Shown here: positions 24,188 through 36,592 of the stretch, piece after piece | How the letters are laid out: each line of letters opens with the position of its first letter | Numbering within the stretch: the stretch's first letter is position 1 | Assembly (NCBI RefSeq): GCF_963576615.1 | Contig: NC_088708.1 | Coordinates: 26,915,191-26,979,190, forward strand | Reading direction: 5' to 3' | DNA from: Watersipora subatra | Taxonomy: Eukaryota; Bryozoa; Gymnolaemata; Cheilostomatida; Watersiporidae | Length of the DNA stretch: 64,000 nt | Notes under the pieces: generated by a model | Told to the model about the DNA's origin: nothing | Database searches by the model: none | The model's input: the letters and a program-made list of their open reading frames with translations, nothing else | Made by a program: the position numbers and the translations under genes

Positions 24188-27100
24188 CTATGCTCCATCA
24201 TGCTCTTGACGAGTAATAATGTGTGTAACTTCCTGACCATCTTCATTTTCTGGATTAAACATTGAAGTAGCAGGAACGATGATGTCTTGGACAATGTGTG
24301 GTGAAAAGTCAACATCAGCAAGGTATTGGCTAGAATGAGCTGATATTGGTGGAAATCCTCCCGGACTAAGCACTTCCTTTAGTTGGTTATCATCACAGTT
24401 AATACTTTTCTTTTCGTCAAATATTTCTTTAGTGTTTTGAAATGGAATTAGCTCTTTAGGTTTTTCAGCAACATGACATTCTCCTTCAGCGCAAGGTGTC
24501 GTGGAAGGAGCACTGGATTCTGTTCTAGCTCTGACCAGCACTCGCAATGTGATATCTTTTGAAACATTTGCTTCCAACTTTGTAGATGGCTTTGTGTAAG
24601 CCACAAGTGGTAATGTACCTTGCTTATCAAAAGAATGAGTTGCAGTTAGAGTTGTGGGTTCTTCATTGGCATCGGTGAAAGAATCTTTGCTATGGACTGA
24701 TGACCGTGAACTTGAAACACTTGAGGCTGTCCCCATAGTTTGTGGCAACTGCTGAGCTTCATGCTTGGGCATTTTCGCTGTAGGAATTTCATCCTTGAGC
24801 AAACTATAAGCTTTCTGGTTTATTGGTTTTTCCTTAGAAACTGGAGAAACCTCTACTGGTGTTCTGGTGAACACTTCAAGTGAGGAGTCATCACCTTCCT
24901 CCAGTGATAGTAATGCGGTATTGTTTTGGTCACTTTGCTCAAATGTTTGTTCAGAGAATGTTGAATTATGGTGTGGATTTATGTCATTTACCATTGCTGC
25001 AAGTGTGTTGCTTTCTTTGACCTGTTTTGATACAGCTGCTGAGGTCAGATGTGGGTAGCTTTTTGTGTTTGGGCTAATAATAACAGCTGAGGAAGTAATT
25101 GAAGCTACTGTTGTGGTACCTGCACAGGAGTTACTTGAATTAAGAACTACAGAAATTGAATGTTTGAGTGATGTTTCCTGTGGCTTTGCTAGAATCGGTC
25201 GACAGGAAGTAGATGTTGATGTTGTAGAATTTTGTAACTTTTTAATTAAAGATTGTCCTGAAGAATGACTTTGTGAAATGGGAAGCGCTGCATTTTCTTT
25301 AGCTGGTGCTGAAGTGGAAAGACTTTTTGTCAATGCTGGTTTTTTGCTACCCGATAAAAAGAGTCTACCATCAGATTTTAGTAAATGCCTAACTTGTGGC
25401 ATGGTACTAGCAATAGAGTCTGTGGCGACGGCAGCGCCTGCAATCGGGCCAGTAGCAATTGGAAAGCCAATAGGGGAGCCCAGAGGAAGAGAGAATGAAC
25501 GTCGAGTCATATCAGGGCTCTTCATAAGCCTTTCATTTACTGTTTGAGAAGTGCTATAATTACGTAGAAGGCCCTTGCTCAATAGCTCTTTTGCTTTTTC
25601 CATAGAAATAACCACTCCCTTACCTAAAATTTACAACACACGGAAAAATTCCATTACTCTGCCAGTTTTTGATAACCATTGCTCGATTGAGATTGCTTCT
25701 AATTTTTTGGAGCACCTTAAATAAATATCCAATGTGAATGTAAAAACAACGCTGTCAGATGGAGATCTATTGCATATCTCTCTTATGTACAGCATGTGTT
25801 ATTACCGGTAATAAATCACAAACCTTCAGACAAATCATGTTTTTTGGGAAAACCTGTATCCCTAACTCAGAGTTAAAATTAAAAAAATTTGTGACACATC
25901 TTATGGAGACTCAATCTCAACAAATTAGCAGCCACATATAATACAACAAAGATTGAAACCAACCGTAACAGAAGTGCATAAAAATTACCCTAAGTAAATC
26001 ATTGATAAAACGGATCAGCTAGACAATTTTTCCCTATGCAGTATTGCTTATAGCATGGTCATGTAAAGATTGAAATATGTTTACAAGGAGTGCACTTGCA
26101 GTGCATAGAGCTGCCATGCATTTTTATAAAACCAAGCCAACTAGGTGTTTTGTCCAATTCTACAAATTTTCAGTAATTATTCAAAGGCAATAAAATTTGA
26201 AAAAACTAAGGTAAATATGTGAGCAGTGCATTTTGCTTGAAAAGTTGAACTGCTTTACAACAAAACAATAGAGTGACCGCTGCGGGCATCATCTAGAAAC
26301 AGCATAATACTGCTATTATACCATATCAGGGCAAACACGGTAATAACTTGACACTAATTAATTCCAGAGCCTAAAAATCAGTGATAAATACTCAAGTAAT
26401 TACATACAGCAATAAAGCAAATGAAACAAATGCATCATGCAAAACAATGTAAAAACACTGATTGTAAAAACCTAGTTTATAGGTAAAAACTAAATTAGTA
26501 AAGCAATCAGCAGTAAAAAATATTTTTACTGCTACTTCATTTTGAAAATGCAAGAACAGAAGTGTTGTTTTGACTACGCATGAAACTGGTGAGAGGTTGA
26601 GTGATAGTTACAGGCAACCGTACCTTACGCTAACTTAAAAATAGCTACATTACACGTAGAACCTGTAAGTTAAATTTGGTAATTTAAAAACTTAAATTAT
26701 CAAATGAATTTAATTCATTGACTTTTTAAATGAATTTTACATTGAACTTCTAATTTCTACATACCTTTTTTACGTACATTTACAAAACTGCAATTCTTCA
26801 AAATTTTTTTAGAAATTGTATGTACAGTAAAGCCTCTATTTGAACGCAACCTTGGCGTTCAAAATCCAAAAATCCACCTGGGCATTTTTTGATCTTTATG
26901 AACCCATAATAGAAAGAGATTAGGGGAAAATGTCCACAAAATAGCACTAATAATTACTCGGTTGTATCAATAACAATTATCGTAAAACCTTTATTTGAAC
27001 ACCCCCTTTATTTGAATACCACCTCTTATAGAACACCACTATAAAAGGATTGAAAAATGCAACGCCATGTTTGATCTTTACGAATCCATAATAGAAAGTG

Positions 27101-30100
27101 ATTAGTAAAAAAGTGTCCATAAACTAGTACTATTAATGACTCGGTTACATCAAGAGCAAATAATTTTTGTGTGAATGATGTAATGGTTGCCATGATTTTA
27201 GTGATGTGTACTTGAGAAGATCGGTCGTCACAATTATCAGAACTACACCCTGATTCAAAGTTACTAAAGTGTAAATCATATCCATTGTTTTCAGATCCAT
27301 CCATAATGTGGTTTACAATCTGACCTGAAGACTTTGGAGCGTTTTGATGAAAGAGGAGAATACTTTTCAGGAACGCGGTATGAGGTAACAGCAACCACTC
27401 TTATGGTGTATTTTAGCTTTAAAACCTTAAAAACACCTTTAAAAATTCAAAACATTACATTTGTTTTATAACTCCAAAGCTTTACGATTTTCATCACTTT
27501 CGTCACTTCATCGTTTGGTCACTTCGTAAGTGACACCATCGAAACACTTAATAACAGCACCACGCTAATATTTTATAGTCAAATTAGTTCCTTATTTAAC
27601 TGGGTCTGATACTTTGATGTTTATGAAAAACGGTTTAGCTAAAATGCTGAGGCTAACGCCAATGAATGTCGATTCGAACCAGATTGTAAAATATAGGCAA
27701 CATTAGCATCGCGTGGCCCGTAAAAGGGTCAAATTTATCATCCCAAAAATTTGACAAGCTAGTTGCAAAATGCAGTGCCACCCTTTAGTTGAACGCCACC
27801 TCTAATTAAATGCCACTATAGGAGAAGAATTGAAAAATAAAGCACCATGGCCTTCAAAGACAAGTTTTACGAAATATTAAAAATGAATATAATATGTATA
27901 TAAAGACACACATTTGCTCAAAATTTGTTGTACATTAAAAAATTTAAGTATAGAGGGGATCATATGGTGAGATTAACTATAAAAATATAAAAAAAATTTG
28001 AATTACTATATTCAAAGGACCTTTGCACAAAAATACTACAAAATTACTATTCTAAAGTCATATTCTAAAACTTCTAACATGTTAGATGAAACAAAGTGTG
28101 AACACGTTAAGAAATAACTTGACTATCTTTTCATTTTTGTCGAGGTCAGTCGCGTATGCATTTTCCTTGAAAAAATTAATTGTCAATGGCTGCTTATTGG
28201 AAACTCACTCCAAATTAATCATTAAAAAATTCTGTATCTAATGGTCTGTGGTTTGTGGTGGTTTTTAACAAAAGTAAGGCAGTAAATCATCGCTACCAGC
28301 AAATGTCTCTTAAAATATGAGGTAGTCTTATAATTTCTGACAGCACTGTAGTTTGCGAATCAAAACATTATCCAATCAAAACCGACCGGGTTGGTTTATC
28401 ACCCACCCTGTGCTTATCACTCAATCCTGATTTATATTCTAATCAACTTTCATTGTAAACAGGTCTTTAAGTTCTATGCAAATCTCAGACAGTGATTGAA
28501 GTAATCGGCATACCAGTACGCTGACCACTGACATGGATGTATGATGGGAATGATGCTGAACCTTGTGCATTGGTTTTCTTGTTCAACTGGGCCGAGAATT
28601 GTCGCACAGGAGGGAGGTCAAGACGATAACCTTGATATGTCGATCTAACAGGCTTCTTTTTAGTGGTTGACTGTTCTGGCCCTCCAATTACATTATCTGA
28701 TGAGGCGCTAATGCTAGGCAGCTGTATCCTGAAATAAGATTGTGGAGATGCATGTAATGCTAACAAAAATCATAAAATCGCAACAGGAAGTATTTGGCTG
28801 TAAAAGAATGAAACTGTATACTGGATTACTGGTACATTTTAAATGATACCAACTAGTGGAACAGGAAGTTTATGCAAATTTTCATCTGTTCTTGCAATAG
28901 TTCCAAATACACAGCAGTAATTTACTGAACACCTATGGGCATGGTGGACTGTTGAAAGAGTCAAGCTGAATAAGTTATTTTTTGATTAACTTTCTGCCAA
29001 ATATCACTACCATGCAGAGATAATACCTCTTCCATTTCGTAAAGTGCACAACATATTAATAACAAGAATACCGGTGAGGCTGCAGAGAAGTAAGTGACCC
29101 TTGTGAACTACTTGACATGTTCAAAGGGTCATTGTTGCTCGGTGTAATAGAGGAGATAGCCGCCAGCTGTTCCTGTTCAGAAGGAAATACATTGCTTCTC
29201 TTCATTTGCTTCCTCATCCTGCTCTCTATGAGAAGATAGACAAGTTAAATTCAATGCAATAGCACACAAAAAACAGTTTATAACCTTTGTAAAAATAATA
29301 TTGCCTAAAAATTGTTGTTACCTTTACTTGGGCTTTTTCGTTTTTTTGGAACTGATGTTACAGAATTCTCCACCCTCTAAAAACATAATTTTCAGTTGAG
29401 GCTTTTGGAGCAGAGCAAAGGCAACATTAGATAAAGATATTGTAGCGCTTCCTTATGTGTATAGACTGTGACTATCCGGCACTAAATACTGACAACAAAT
29501 GATTTGTTGAAACAGAAAACATTAGCACAGACTATATGTAGCTTTTTTATAGAATGATGCAAACTGAACTAAACAAGATGAATTTGATGAACTAAACTAT
29601 ACAAATTATGTATCAAATATTGATGAGAGTTCAGCTTTGATGAATAAGATGGATCAGACAGTCGCTGTGTTTGCCTCCTTCCATTCATTGTACACAAACA
29701 CCAATATATTCCATGAATGTATTACCTTAATGGTAGTAATAATTTTGCGGGTGCTGATGTTCAAAGCCTGTGACTTTTTCTTCTTAAACCGATCTATTGT
29801 AGAAAGCGACATGGTTGGGATGAGCTGGGTTGAGGCTGTTAAAAGCCTTTCCAAGTATGACCGTATTTCCTCCTGCCAAACAAGAAAGGAGGAAATAGCA
29901 GGCACAGCAATGAGACAACGTTATAATTGAACACTAAAACCACCTGTACTAAAGAGCACATGATATATTGAACTAAAACTCTTGCCTTCAACCGAACTGA
30001 AGTGCCTCCAACCAAAGTGCCTTCAACCAACCCTAACCTGAAAGTAATCCCATCTACTCTACCTGAATGCATCTGTCCACTATTGCTTGGGTGAGAAGAC

Positions 30101-33100
30101 GATCCTTTTTGGTCTTAAAGTTAATATTGAGCTTATCGTTGGCTCCTGCCACAACAATTAGCTCATTCTCTGCTCTCATTCGTTCTCTCATGTTTTCAAG
30201 ATCATCAATTGGACATGTCTGAGCATGCTCACCAACCACAAAGAGAATGGGAGTAGTAGAATCTACGGTTACATCATCGGCATCCTAGTCAACCAAAATC
30301 ATTTGTAAAACACTATGTTGTTATGCAATAAAACATATGAGCTTTGAGACTAGCCAATATAATATAAAGAATGAAAAGATAAGAATAAAGGCGTGTTGTA
30401 GGACAACAGTGAAAAAGTAGTGTTGAATAGAATTACGTCAGCAAGGAAAATGCAAAATGATGAAAACCATTCCTTACCCCTCTGAGACCGCTTAGTCCAA
30501 GAAGTGGATAGCCAAGGGCTATTACTGCATTCACCCTCTGAATAGAGCTTACCTATGCAATCACAAGTAGACTATTGCTACATTCAGCTGTAAAGCCTCA
30601 GAAATAAGTAAGTGGTATTTATGGCAGGAACAACAAGGTAAGCTAAAACGGGGAGCAGTATCTACAAGATTCTTTAGGGTCCAAACAAGATTCTTTTAGT
30701 TTGTTAACTGTGAGAAAGGTGTTCATCAACACAGGGTGGAGTGGTTTACTACACCCATTGAGTAGACACTACTGCATGAATAATACCCAAATGAACGTAA
30801 AAATGAACTCAGCTAAGAAAACATACATAGATAGCCAGCAATGCCCCAAAGTTCCATCCAAACAATATAATTGGTTTGCCAGGATACATCTCTTTGGCCT
30901 GAAACAGAAAATGAAAACATCAAAAATGCAATGAATAACAGTAATTAATAGTAATATCAGAAACCTTTTTCAAAAAAACTATTTTCTATTCGATCTATTA
31001 ATGAGGCTGCCAAAATGATCACCTTATACCATTTTTCTTTGTATGTAAACAACACAACAGCATCACCATGAGACTATCCGATGTTACCTGCATAATGCAC
31101 CCCTTGGTGATACCAACCAAGGTATCAAATTGCTCCCATCTGTCGGTCACTTTGCTAAGATCAGGAGGAGGTACGATGAGAACGCGACCCATATTACCCA
31201 GCTGTGTTTGCCACATGTCATGTCGGCGATGCTTGCCAGCGGAACCACTACTCTTAGCATTTGTCAGTCCAAGCTGGGGAACTAAGATTAGCAATGGGTT
31301 CTTTGGTAGTTTCTCCTGTTGAGTATATCTAGGCATTTAATGACCAAGTATGGAAACAGCTAATGTACATGTTCATAAAATCCGCATACACCAACATAGC
31401 CAACACATGCATAAAGCTGAGCTGACTAGTTGAACCAAATAACCAGTAAACCTTATTGTTGGCTTCATACTCAAGTAAACGGCTACGCATAATCCTGTTA
31501 TGTAAAAGACAAAAAGGAGAAGGCAGTACAAACCGGTATTTCAATTTTGTAAAAAAAAAATGTGGACAATGAGATGCAACTAAGCATTGAATTGAATCTT
31601 TAATACATCTGACTTACAGCTGTGAGTCAGAAGGAAAATACTGCATACTAGCAGGCATCTTTAGTAACACGGAAGTGCTTACAATTGTCATACATAGGTG
31701 ACACCGAGAGCCATCTAACTAACCAGTTTGGTAAGAGAAGGCATTGCTGTGATCGGGTCCCATGGTCGCTTGATCAACAACTCCAAAGCTTCATTTTGCA
31801 ATGTGTTCATCCTCTGATGATGTTCTGAACCTGTTATTATTCTATCTATAAGTTCAGGCACCTGTTCATGAAAACAAGAAAAATGCCAGGTGAGATATGC
31901 GCTCTTACAGAAGACTATTGCTGACCTGCATTGTAACTACAGAAAATATTGTGTAGGAATGGGAGGACAAGAGACTCAAATTAAAAGCTTTCAACAACCC
32001 TCTTTTGTTGCTTTAGATAAACCTGTTTTTTCTCAATGATATTATGTGATGATTGGTACCTCGCAGCCTTTGAAAGTTATACGTAAGAAAATATCCCAAA
32101 TAGTTCTAGAAATTAAAAGTTATGCCAGAGGTTAGTGACCAAAACAATGGAATGTATGTACAAGCAAGTGTTTTACTAAGATGAATAATGCTACGGGATA
32201 CAACACACAGGTCTAAAACCCAACGCATGATTTCAAGATTAGGAAGATCTAAATAATAATAACAAAATCGAAAATCTAATGTCTGAAATAAAAGTGAGCA
32301 CCAATAACCTTGACTTTTAATGTCTGCAGAACTTCTAGATAGTCTGAGAGCATGGAATTAGGGAGATAGTCCATACAGGTAGAATGCAGCCATGAAAGCA
32401 GAGAGTGGTCCTAAAAAAGAACACCACGCCTACATGACGTTACTTTAATTAATTAAAGGTTGACTTGCAACTAAATTCACATTACAGTTATTTGGTATCA
32501 TAAGATTCACCATGTCTTACTCTGTTGTATTGTAGGTGCAAAATATATGGGAATGTGATTACAAGCTCTGAAAAGCAAAAAACCAACATTTAATCGCAGC
32601 CACACGAGACCGCAGTAGTTTGGATTCGCTTTCCAGAACGGCTCAAATGGGACGTAGTTGTTACAGGATGGTTTCTGTTTACACTTTCATGCAACCTCAT
32701 TCGTCGAAATATTTTCACAAATATACTTCACGCATTCAATAAAACCATGTCCATTGTTCTATCGTCTATGCGTCTGTTTTATCTTCATTGTAATTCCGTC
32801 ACTTTCAGCACTGATATCTTATAACTTACCATGAAAAATCGTTAAACTTTGTAACCTTAGCTCGAAGGAGTACATATCATTGTCTGATAATCATGACGAG
32901 CCTGTTGGCCACCTGTGATAATCGAAGTGCTGCAAAAATTATTTGCGAAGTATTGGGTCACATGATCAGATTACGACTTGACGATTGAATAATGCCGAAA
33001 CAAAACTGTAAAGTTGCGAGCATCTATATTTGACACGGGGTCTTCGGTAAAACCCGAAGTGTTTGTCATAAACTAGTGCTACGATAAGTTTTATATTGAA

Positions 33101-36100
33101 ATTTTTATTGGCCTTTCAATTCACGTGAGAACATCACGTGACAAGACGATAACCAAACTGTAATGAATACATCAGAGAAATAAAGAGATTCCAATCTACG
33201 GTGGCTTTTCGTTTTTGAGCTTTTAAGAGCTTGTAATCACCTTTCCACATATTTGGCACCTACAACAGAGTAAGACATGGTGAATCTTTTGATACCAAAT
33301 AACTGTAATGAGAATTTTGTTGCAAGTCAACCTTTAATAAGAGAAATGGTTCGACAAAACAGAACTTGACAGCCTACATTACGCGAACTGATTCAGCAGC
33401 AAGAGCTAAATACATGTTACTCTATGTGCAACGGTACAGTAGATAATAAGTACAATATGAATTAATAAATGATATTGCATTATGTAATCGCTGTCAACCG
33501 GCCTAGCAATATTCATTCCCCTTTTCAGGGCATAGCACCTTAAACATTAAAGGTACTTGCTCATTGTGCAAAGTATTTCTCTAATAGATATAGAACATAT
33601 CAAACATCAACAGTGTCTTATTAGGTATCCACGGAATCTTGACAGCACCTCCCAAGGGTGTATAATGCTTAAAGGTTGACTTGTAACAAAATTCACATTA
33701 CAGTTATTTGGTATCAAAAGATTCACCATGTTTTACTCTGCTGTGTTGTAGGTGCAAAATATGTGGAAATGTGATTACAAGCTCTTAAAAGCTCAAAAAC
33801 GAACAGTTAATCGCCGCCATCACGAGACTGCCGTAGATTAGAATTTCTTTCCAAAACGGCTCAAATGGGACGTAGTTGTACAAGATGGCTTCTGTTCACA
33901 CTTTCACGCAACCTCATTCGTCGAAATAATGTCACAAATCTACTTCACGCATTCAATAAAACCATGTCTATTGTTCTTACGCGTCTGTTTTATCATCATT
34001 GTAATGCTGTCACTTGCAGTACTGATATCTTATAACTTACTGTAAAAATTTGTTTAAATTTTTTTACCTTAGCTCGGAGGAGTACATGCCATTGTCTGAT
34101 AAACATGACGAGCCTGTTGGTCACCTGTGATAATCGAAAAATTCTGCAGAAATTATTTGCGAAGTATGGGTCGAAAAGCCGAAACAAAACTGTAAAGTAG
34201 CGAGTATCTATATTTGATACGGGGTCTTTGGTAAAACCCGAAGTGTTTGTCATAAACTAGTGCTACGAGAAGTTTTATATTCAGCCTTTTATTGGCCTTT
34301 CAATTCACGTGAGGAAATCACCTGACAAAACAATAACCAAATGTAATGAGTATGTCAGAGAAATAAACTGATTCCAATCTATGGCGGCTTTTCGTTTTTG
34401 AGCTTCTAAGAGCTTGTAATCACACTTCCACATATTTTGCACCTACAAAACAGCAAAGTAAGACATGGCGAATCTTTTGATACCAAATAACTGTAATGTG
34501 AATTTCGTTGCAAGTCAACCTTTAACCACAATACAGAGGGGCATGCACAAAATCTATCTTGAATAAACAGAACCTACCCAGCAAGCACTAGAGAAAATGT
34601 GTCTAATACGTTTAGCACTCTTGTCGACATGGAGGCGCCTTAGTATTGGCTCGTTGACAGTGCCAGCATTAGCAAGCTTTGAGAGTCTCTCCGAGGCGAG
34701 AGCCTTGTAGACTCTGTTGAACACTTTATTCTGGGCTGCATTCCATTCACTCCTGAAATCAAAGCATTACTGGTTGTAGCAAATAAAACAATAGGTATGC
34801 TGCAGGTAAAAACACCTATTGGACCGGTGACAGAAGGTATGCATAGCTGTCATCCATGGCTGAATAGCTAAATAGCTAAAAATGATACAATTTGATAAGT
34901 TTTTTGACAGTGCAAGACAATTATAACAGCCACTACTTAAACATGATCAATGTAACACAATAAAGTGTATGACGACAAAACTTAATCATCATAGAGTATA
35001 GCAACCAGAGCAATATTCTTGACCACCAGTATTGAGCTATTTTAGCACTCTAGCAAAAGAGAATAAAGCCTTGGTGGCATAGATACCAGTAATTTTACCT
35101 ATCAATTGGTTCATCGGCATGGAAAGTAACTGCTGGCCGAACAGTCTTCATATGACGTTCACACTCCGTCATAAGGTCATTAGCCTGGTCATCATTAAAC
35201 TGTGACTCAACAGAGCTGTCGATTCCTTCGATGTCCACTATTTCATCATTATCGACGGACCTTTGCAAAGAATCATGCCCAGCTTTAGCACCATATGTGT
35301 AATCTGTATGCCAATTACTATTCATAGCCACACAGAAAATACTCTCTTTATTTCCTGGTCTATGTAATGCATGACGTAGAGCGTACAGACAAGACACTAA
35401 GTAGCTGGACTAAATCTTATTGGTCAATTGATATAATCAGTATGTCAATTGCAAGGCACCTTTAAAAAAGATATGTAAACAAAAGAACAGAATAAAAATA
35501 TCCTTTAATTATAGCGAGTTATTTGATAAAAGTTCAAGATAAAAAGATATAAGACTAAAGAGGCATCAAGCAGAAAGTTGAATCCGCGCATAAATTTCTG
35601 TAGTGAGATAAACCCATAGTTCATATTGATTATCTTGGATTAAAAGACTAATACTTATTAAATCACGATTATATTTATTGGTATTTTCAACCCTTTTGAA
35701 AAATCAAATGATACCTAAAGCACTCAAGTATTTTACACAAGTGATACATTCATTTCTATATATTAGTGCTCAACAAAAGAAAAAAAGCATAAGTTTGAGA
35801 CTAACGGCCACATTAGTACATTACAATTGTTTCAGGGCTCCATTTTCCTTAATAATTAGAATCCAAGGAAAGCCAAAAAGCTGCCATTGTGATATTTTTT
35901 TGTATTTTAATAAAAAACGACAACATGCTTAATTTAGTATAACAAGTTGTGACTTCTCAGACTCATCTGACAAAACTGATCAGTCTGAAACAAGATTAGT
36001 CTACACCTTATTTTTTACATATATTTTTTAAACAAAAATAATTCTAACAATTCCGCGTTTAAACATTTTTCAACACCAAGGATTATCTATTAGCTGTCCC

Positions 36101-36521
36101 TGCTATGGTAAAAACCAATATCATCACACCATCTTAAAGAATTCATCACAAATGCGCATACTGACTAACTAGCTTATTGTCTGATCTATGCAATGTATCA
36201 ATAATAAAATATCTTTCAAGCCTAATCTATGCTTTTGTGACAACATAATTTCAAGATAACATACCGAGATGTTTTGCGACTTTCGCTGTTTAGCCAAGAA
36301 ATGTACTTAGCTGTCTGCGCATGACTTTGATCCGACTGGCTGTTCCAGTTTTTAGAATAACAATGATCTGTTGATATACTGTCAGGCCTAACGGAGTCGT
36401 CTCTCATGAACCGCTGAGCGAATGAACTGACTTCACGTTTCTTCACAGAAGTACTTCTAGCCAACAATAGCGGCGAACTGTTAGACAACAAATCTCTTCG
36501 CAACTGGTCTTGTTCCATCAT
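24188..36521 (-). CDS. KANSL3: KANSL3: NSL histone acetyltransferase complex subunit 3
   Basis: KANSL3 (NSL3) is a scaffold of the MOF/KAT8-containing NSL complex, which acetylates histone H4 at promoters. Fourteen coding exons join in phase (minus strand): 36521-36265, 35359-35099, 34752-34578, 32410-32309, 31861-31724, 31315-31088, 30898-30827, 30552-30478, 30284-30063, 29872-29726, 29376-29322, 29225-29072, 28728-28514, 25623-24188. They give 1178 aa; human is about 900. Diagnostic matches are DHCYSKNWNS, ECERHMKTVRP, AAQNKVFNKVYKAL, LLIKRPWDP and RAENELIVVAGANDKL. The alpha/beta-hydrolase-like domain spans about residues 300-520. The nucleophile-elbow position reads GWNFG (401-405), so the catalytic serine is absent, as in vertebrate NSL3. 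A PKKRKSPSK stretch (569-577) is a possible nuclear signal. The last exon codes 477 Ser/Thr-rich residues. The start has ATG ATG; the second (36518) has the better context (A at -3, G at +4), and an in-frame stop lies upstream. Confidence 0.94.
26824..27870 (+). mobile_element. Repeat family with GTAAA-CCTCTATTTGAACGC ends
   Basis: The left terminus acagtaaagcctctatttga is followed by internal duplication: tttgatcttta-gaa-cccataatagaaag with ctcggtt-catcaa occurs near 26887 and again near 27064. The same blocks recur near 46588-46815 and, inverted, at 44505-44712. TA flanks and this type of terminus fit a Tc1/mariner or pogo-related nonautonomous element. It lies in the last KANSL3 intron. 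Confidence 0.55.
32457..33333. mobile_element. 877-bp TTAA-flanked MITE, copy 1
   Basis: Long terminal inverted repeats of about 150 bp begin AGGTTGACTTGCAAC and end with the reverse complement. TTAA lies directly outside both ends (32453-32456 and 33334-33337), the hallmark of piggyBac-type insertion. The interior has no transposase frame. It is in a KANSL3 intron between exons 34578 and 32410. Confidence 0.85.
33673..34521. mobile_element. 849-bp TTAA-flanked MITE, copy 2
   Basis: This copy has the same family and orientation as 32457-33333 and is highly similar throughout, with small indels (for example a missing stretch after cgaagtat). It has its own TTAA at 33669-33672 and 34522-34525, so it arrived by a separate insertion rather than by segmental duplication. 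It lies in the same KANSL3 intron, about 340 bp away. Confidence 0.85.
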
Positions 36522-36592
36522 TGACAATATAGCTACTGTTCATTTAACTATTAATGTTGCCATCTTGATAGCTACTTTTATTCCCATCTGAC
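36522..36592 (-). promoter_or_regulatory. KANSL3 5' UTR with upstream ORFs
   Basis: An acceptor (ccgttgttttag) ends at 36593, so the leader is spliced to an unidentified upstream exon. The leader holds a short uORF encoding MATLIVK and a second ATG in another frame that encodes about 20 residues and runs past the main start. Both uORF starts differ in frame from KANSL3. Translation of the main frame may therefore depend on leaky scanning. Confidence 0.5.

Noticed and set aside
30478-30542. Alternative KANSL3 acceptor ctattcag at about 30535
   Set aside because: It would remove VSSIQ, which matches the vertebrate alignment; the upstream acceptor at 30552 restores full-length similarity in phase.
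35095-35397. The full upstream part of the KANSL3 exon 2 frame (CLYALRHALH)
   Set aside because: Only the acceptor at 35359 gives the correct phase with exon 1; the earlier codons are intron read-through.
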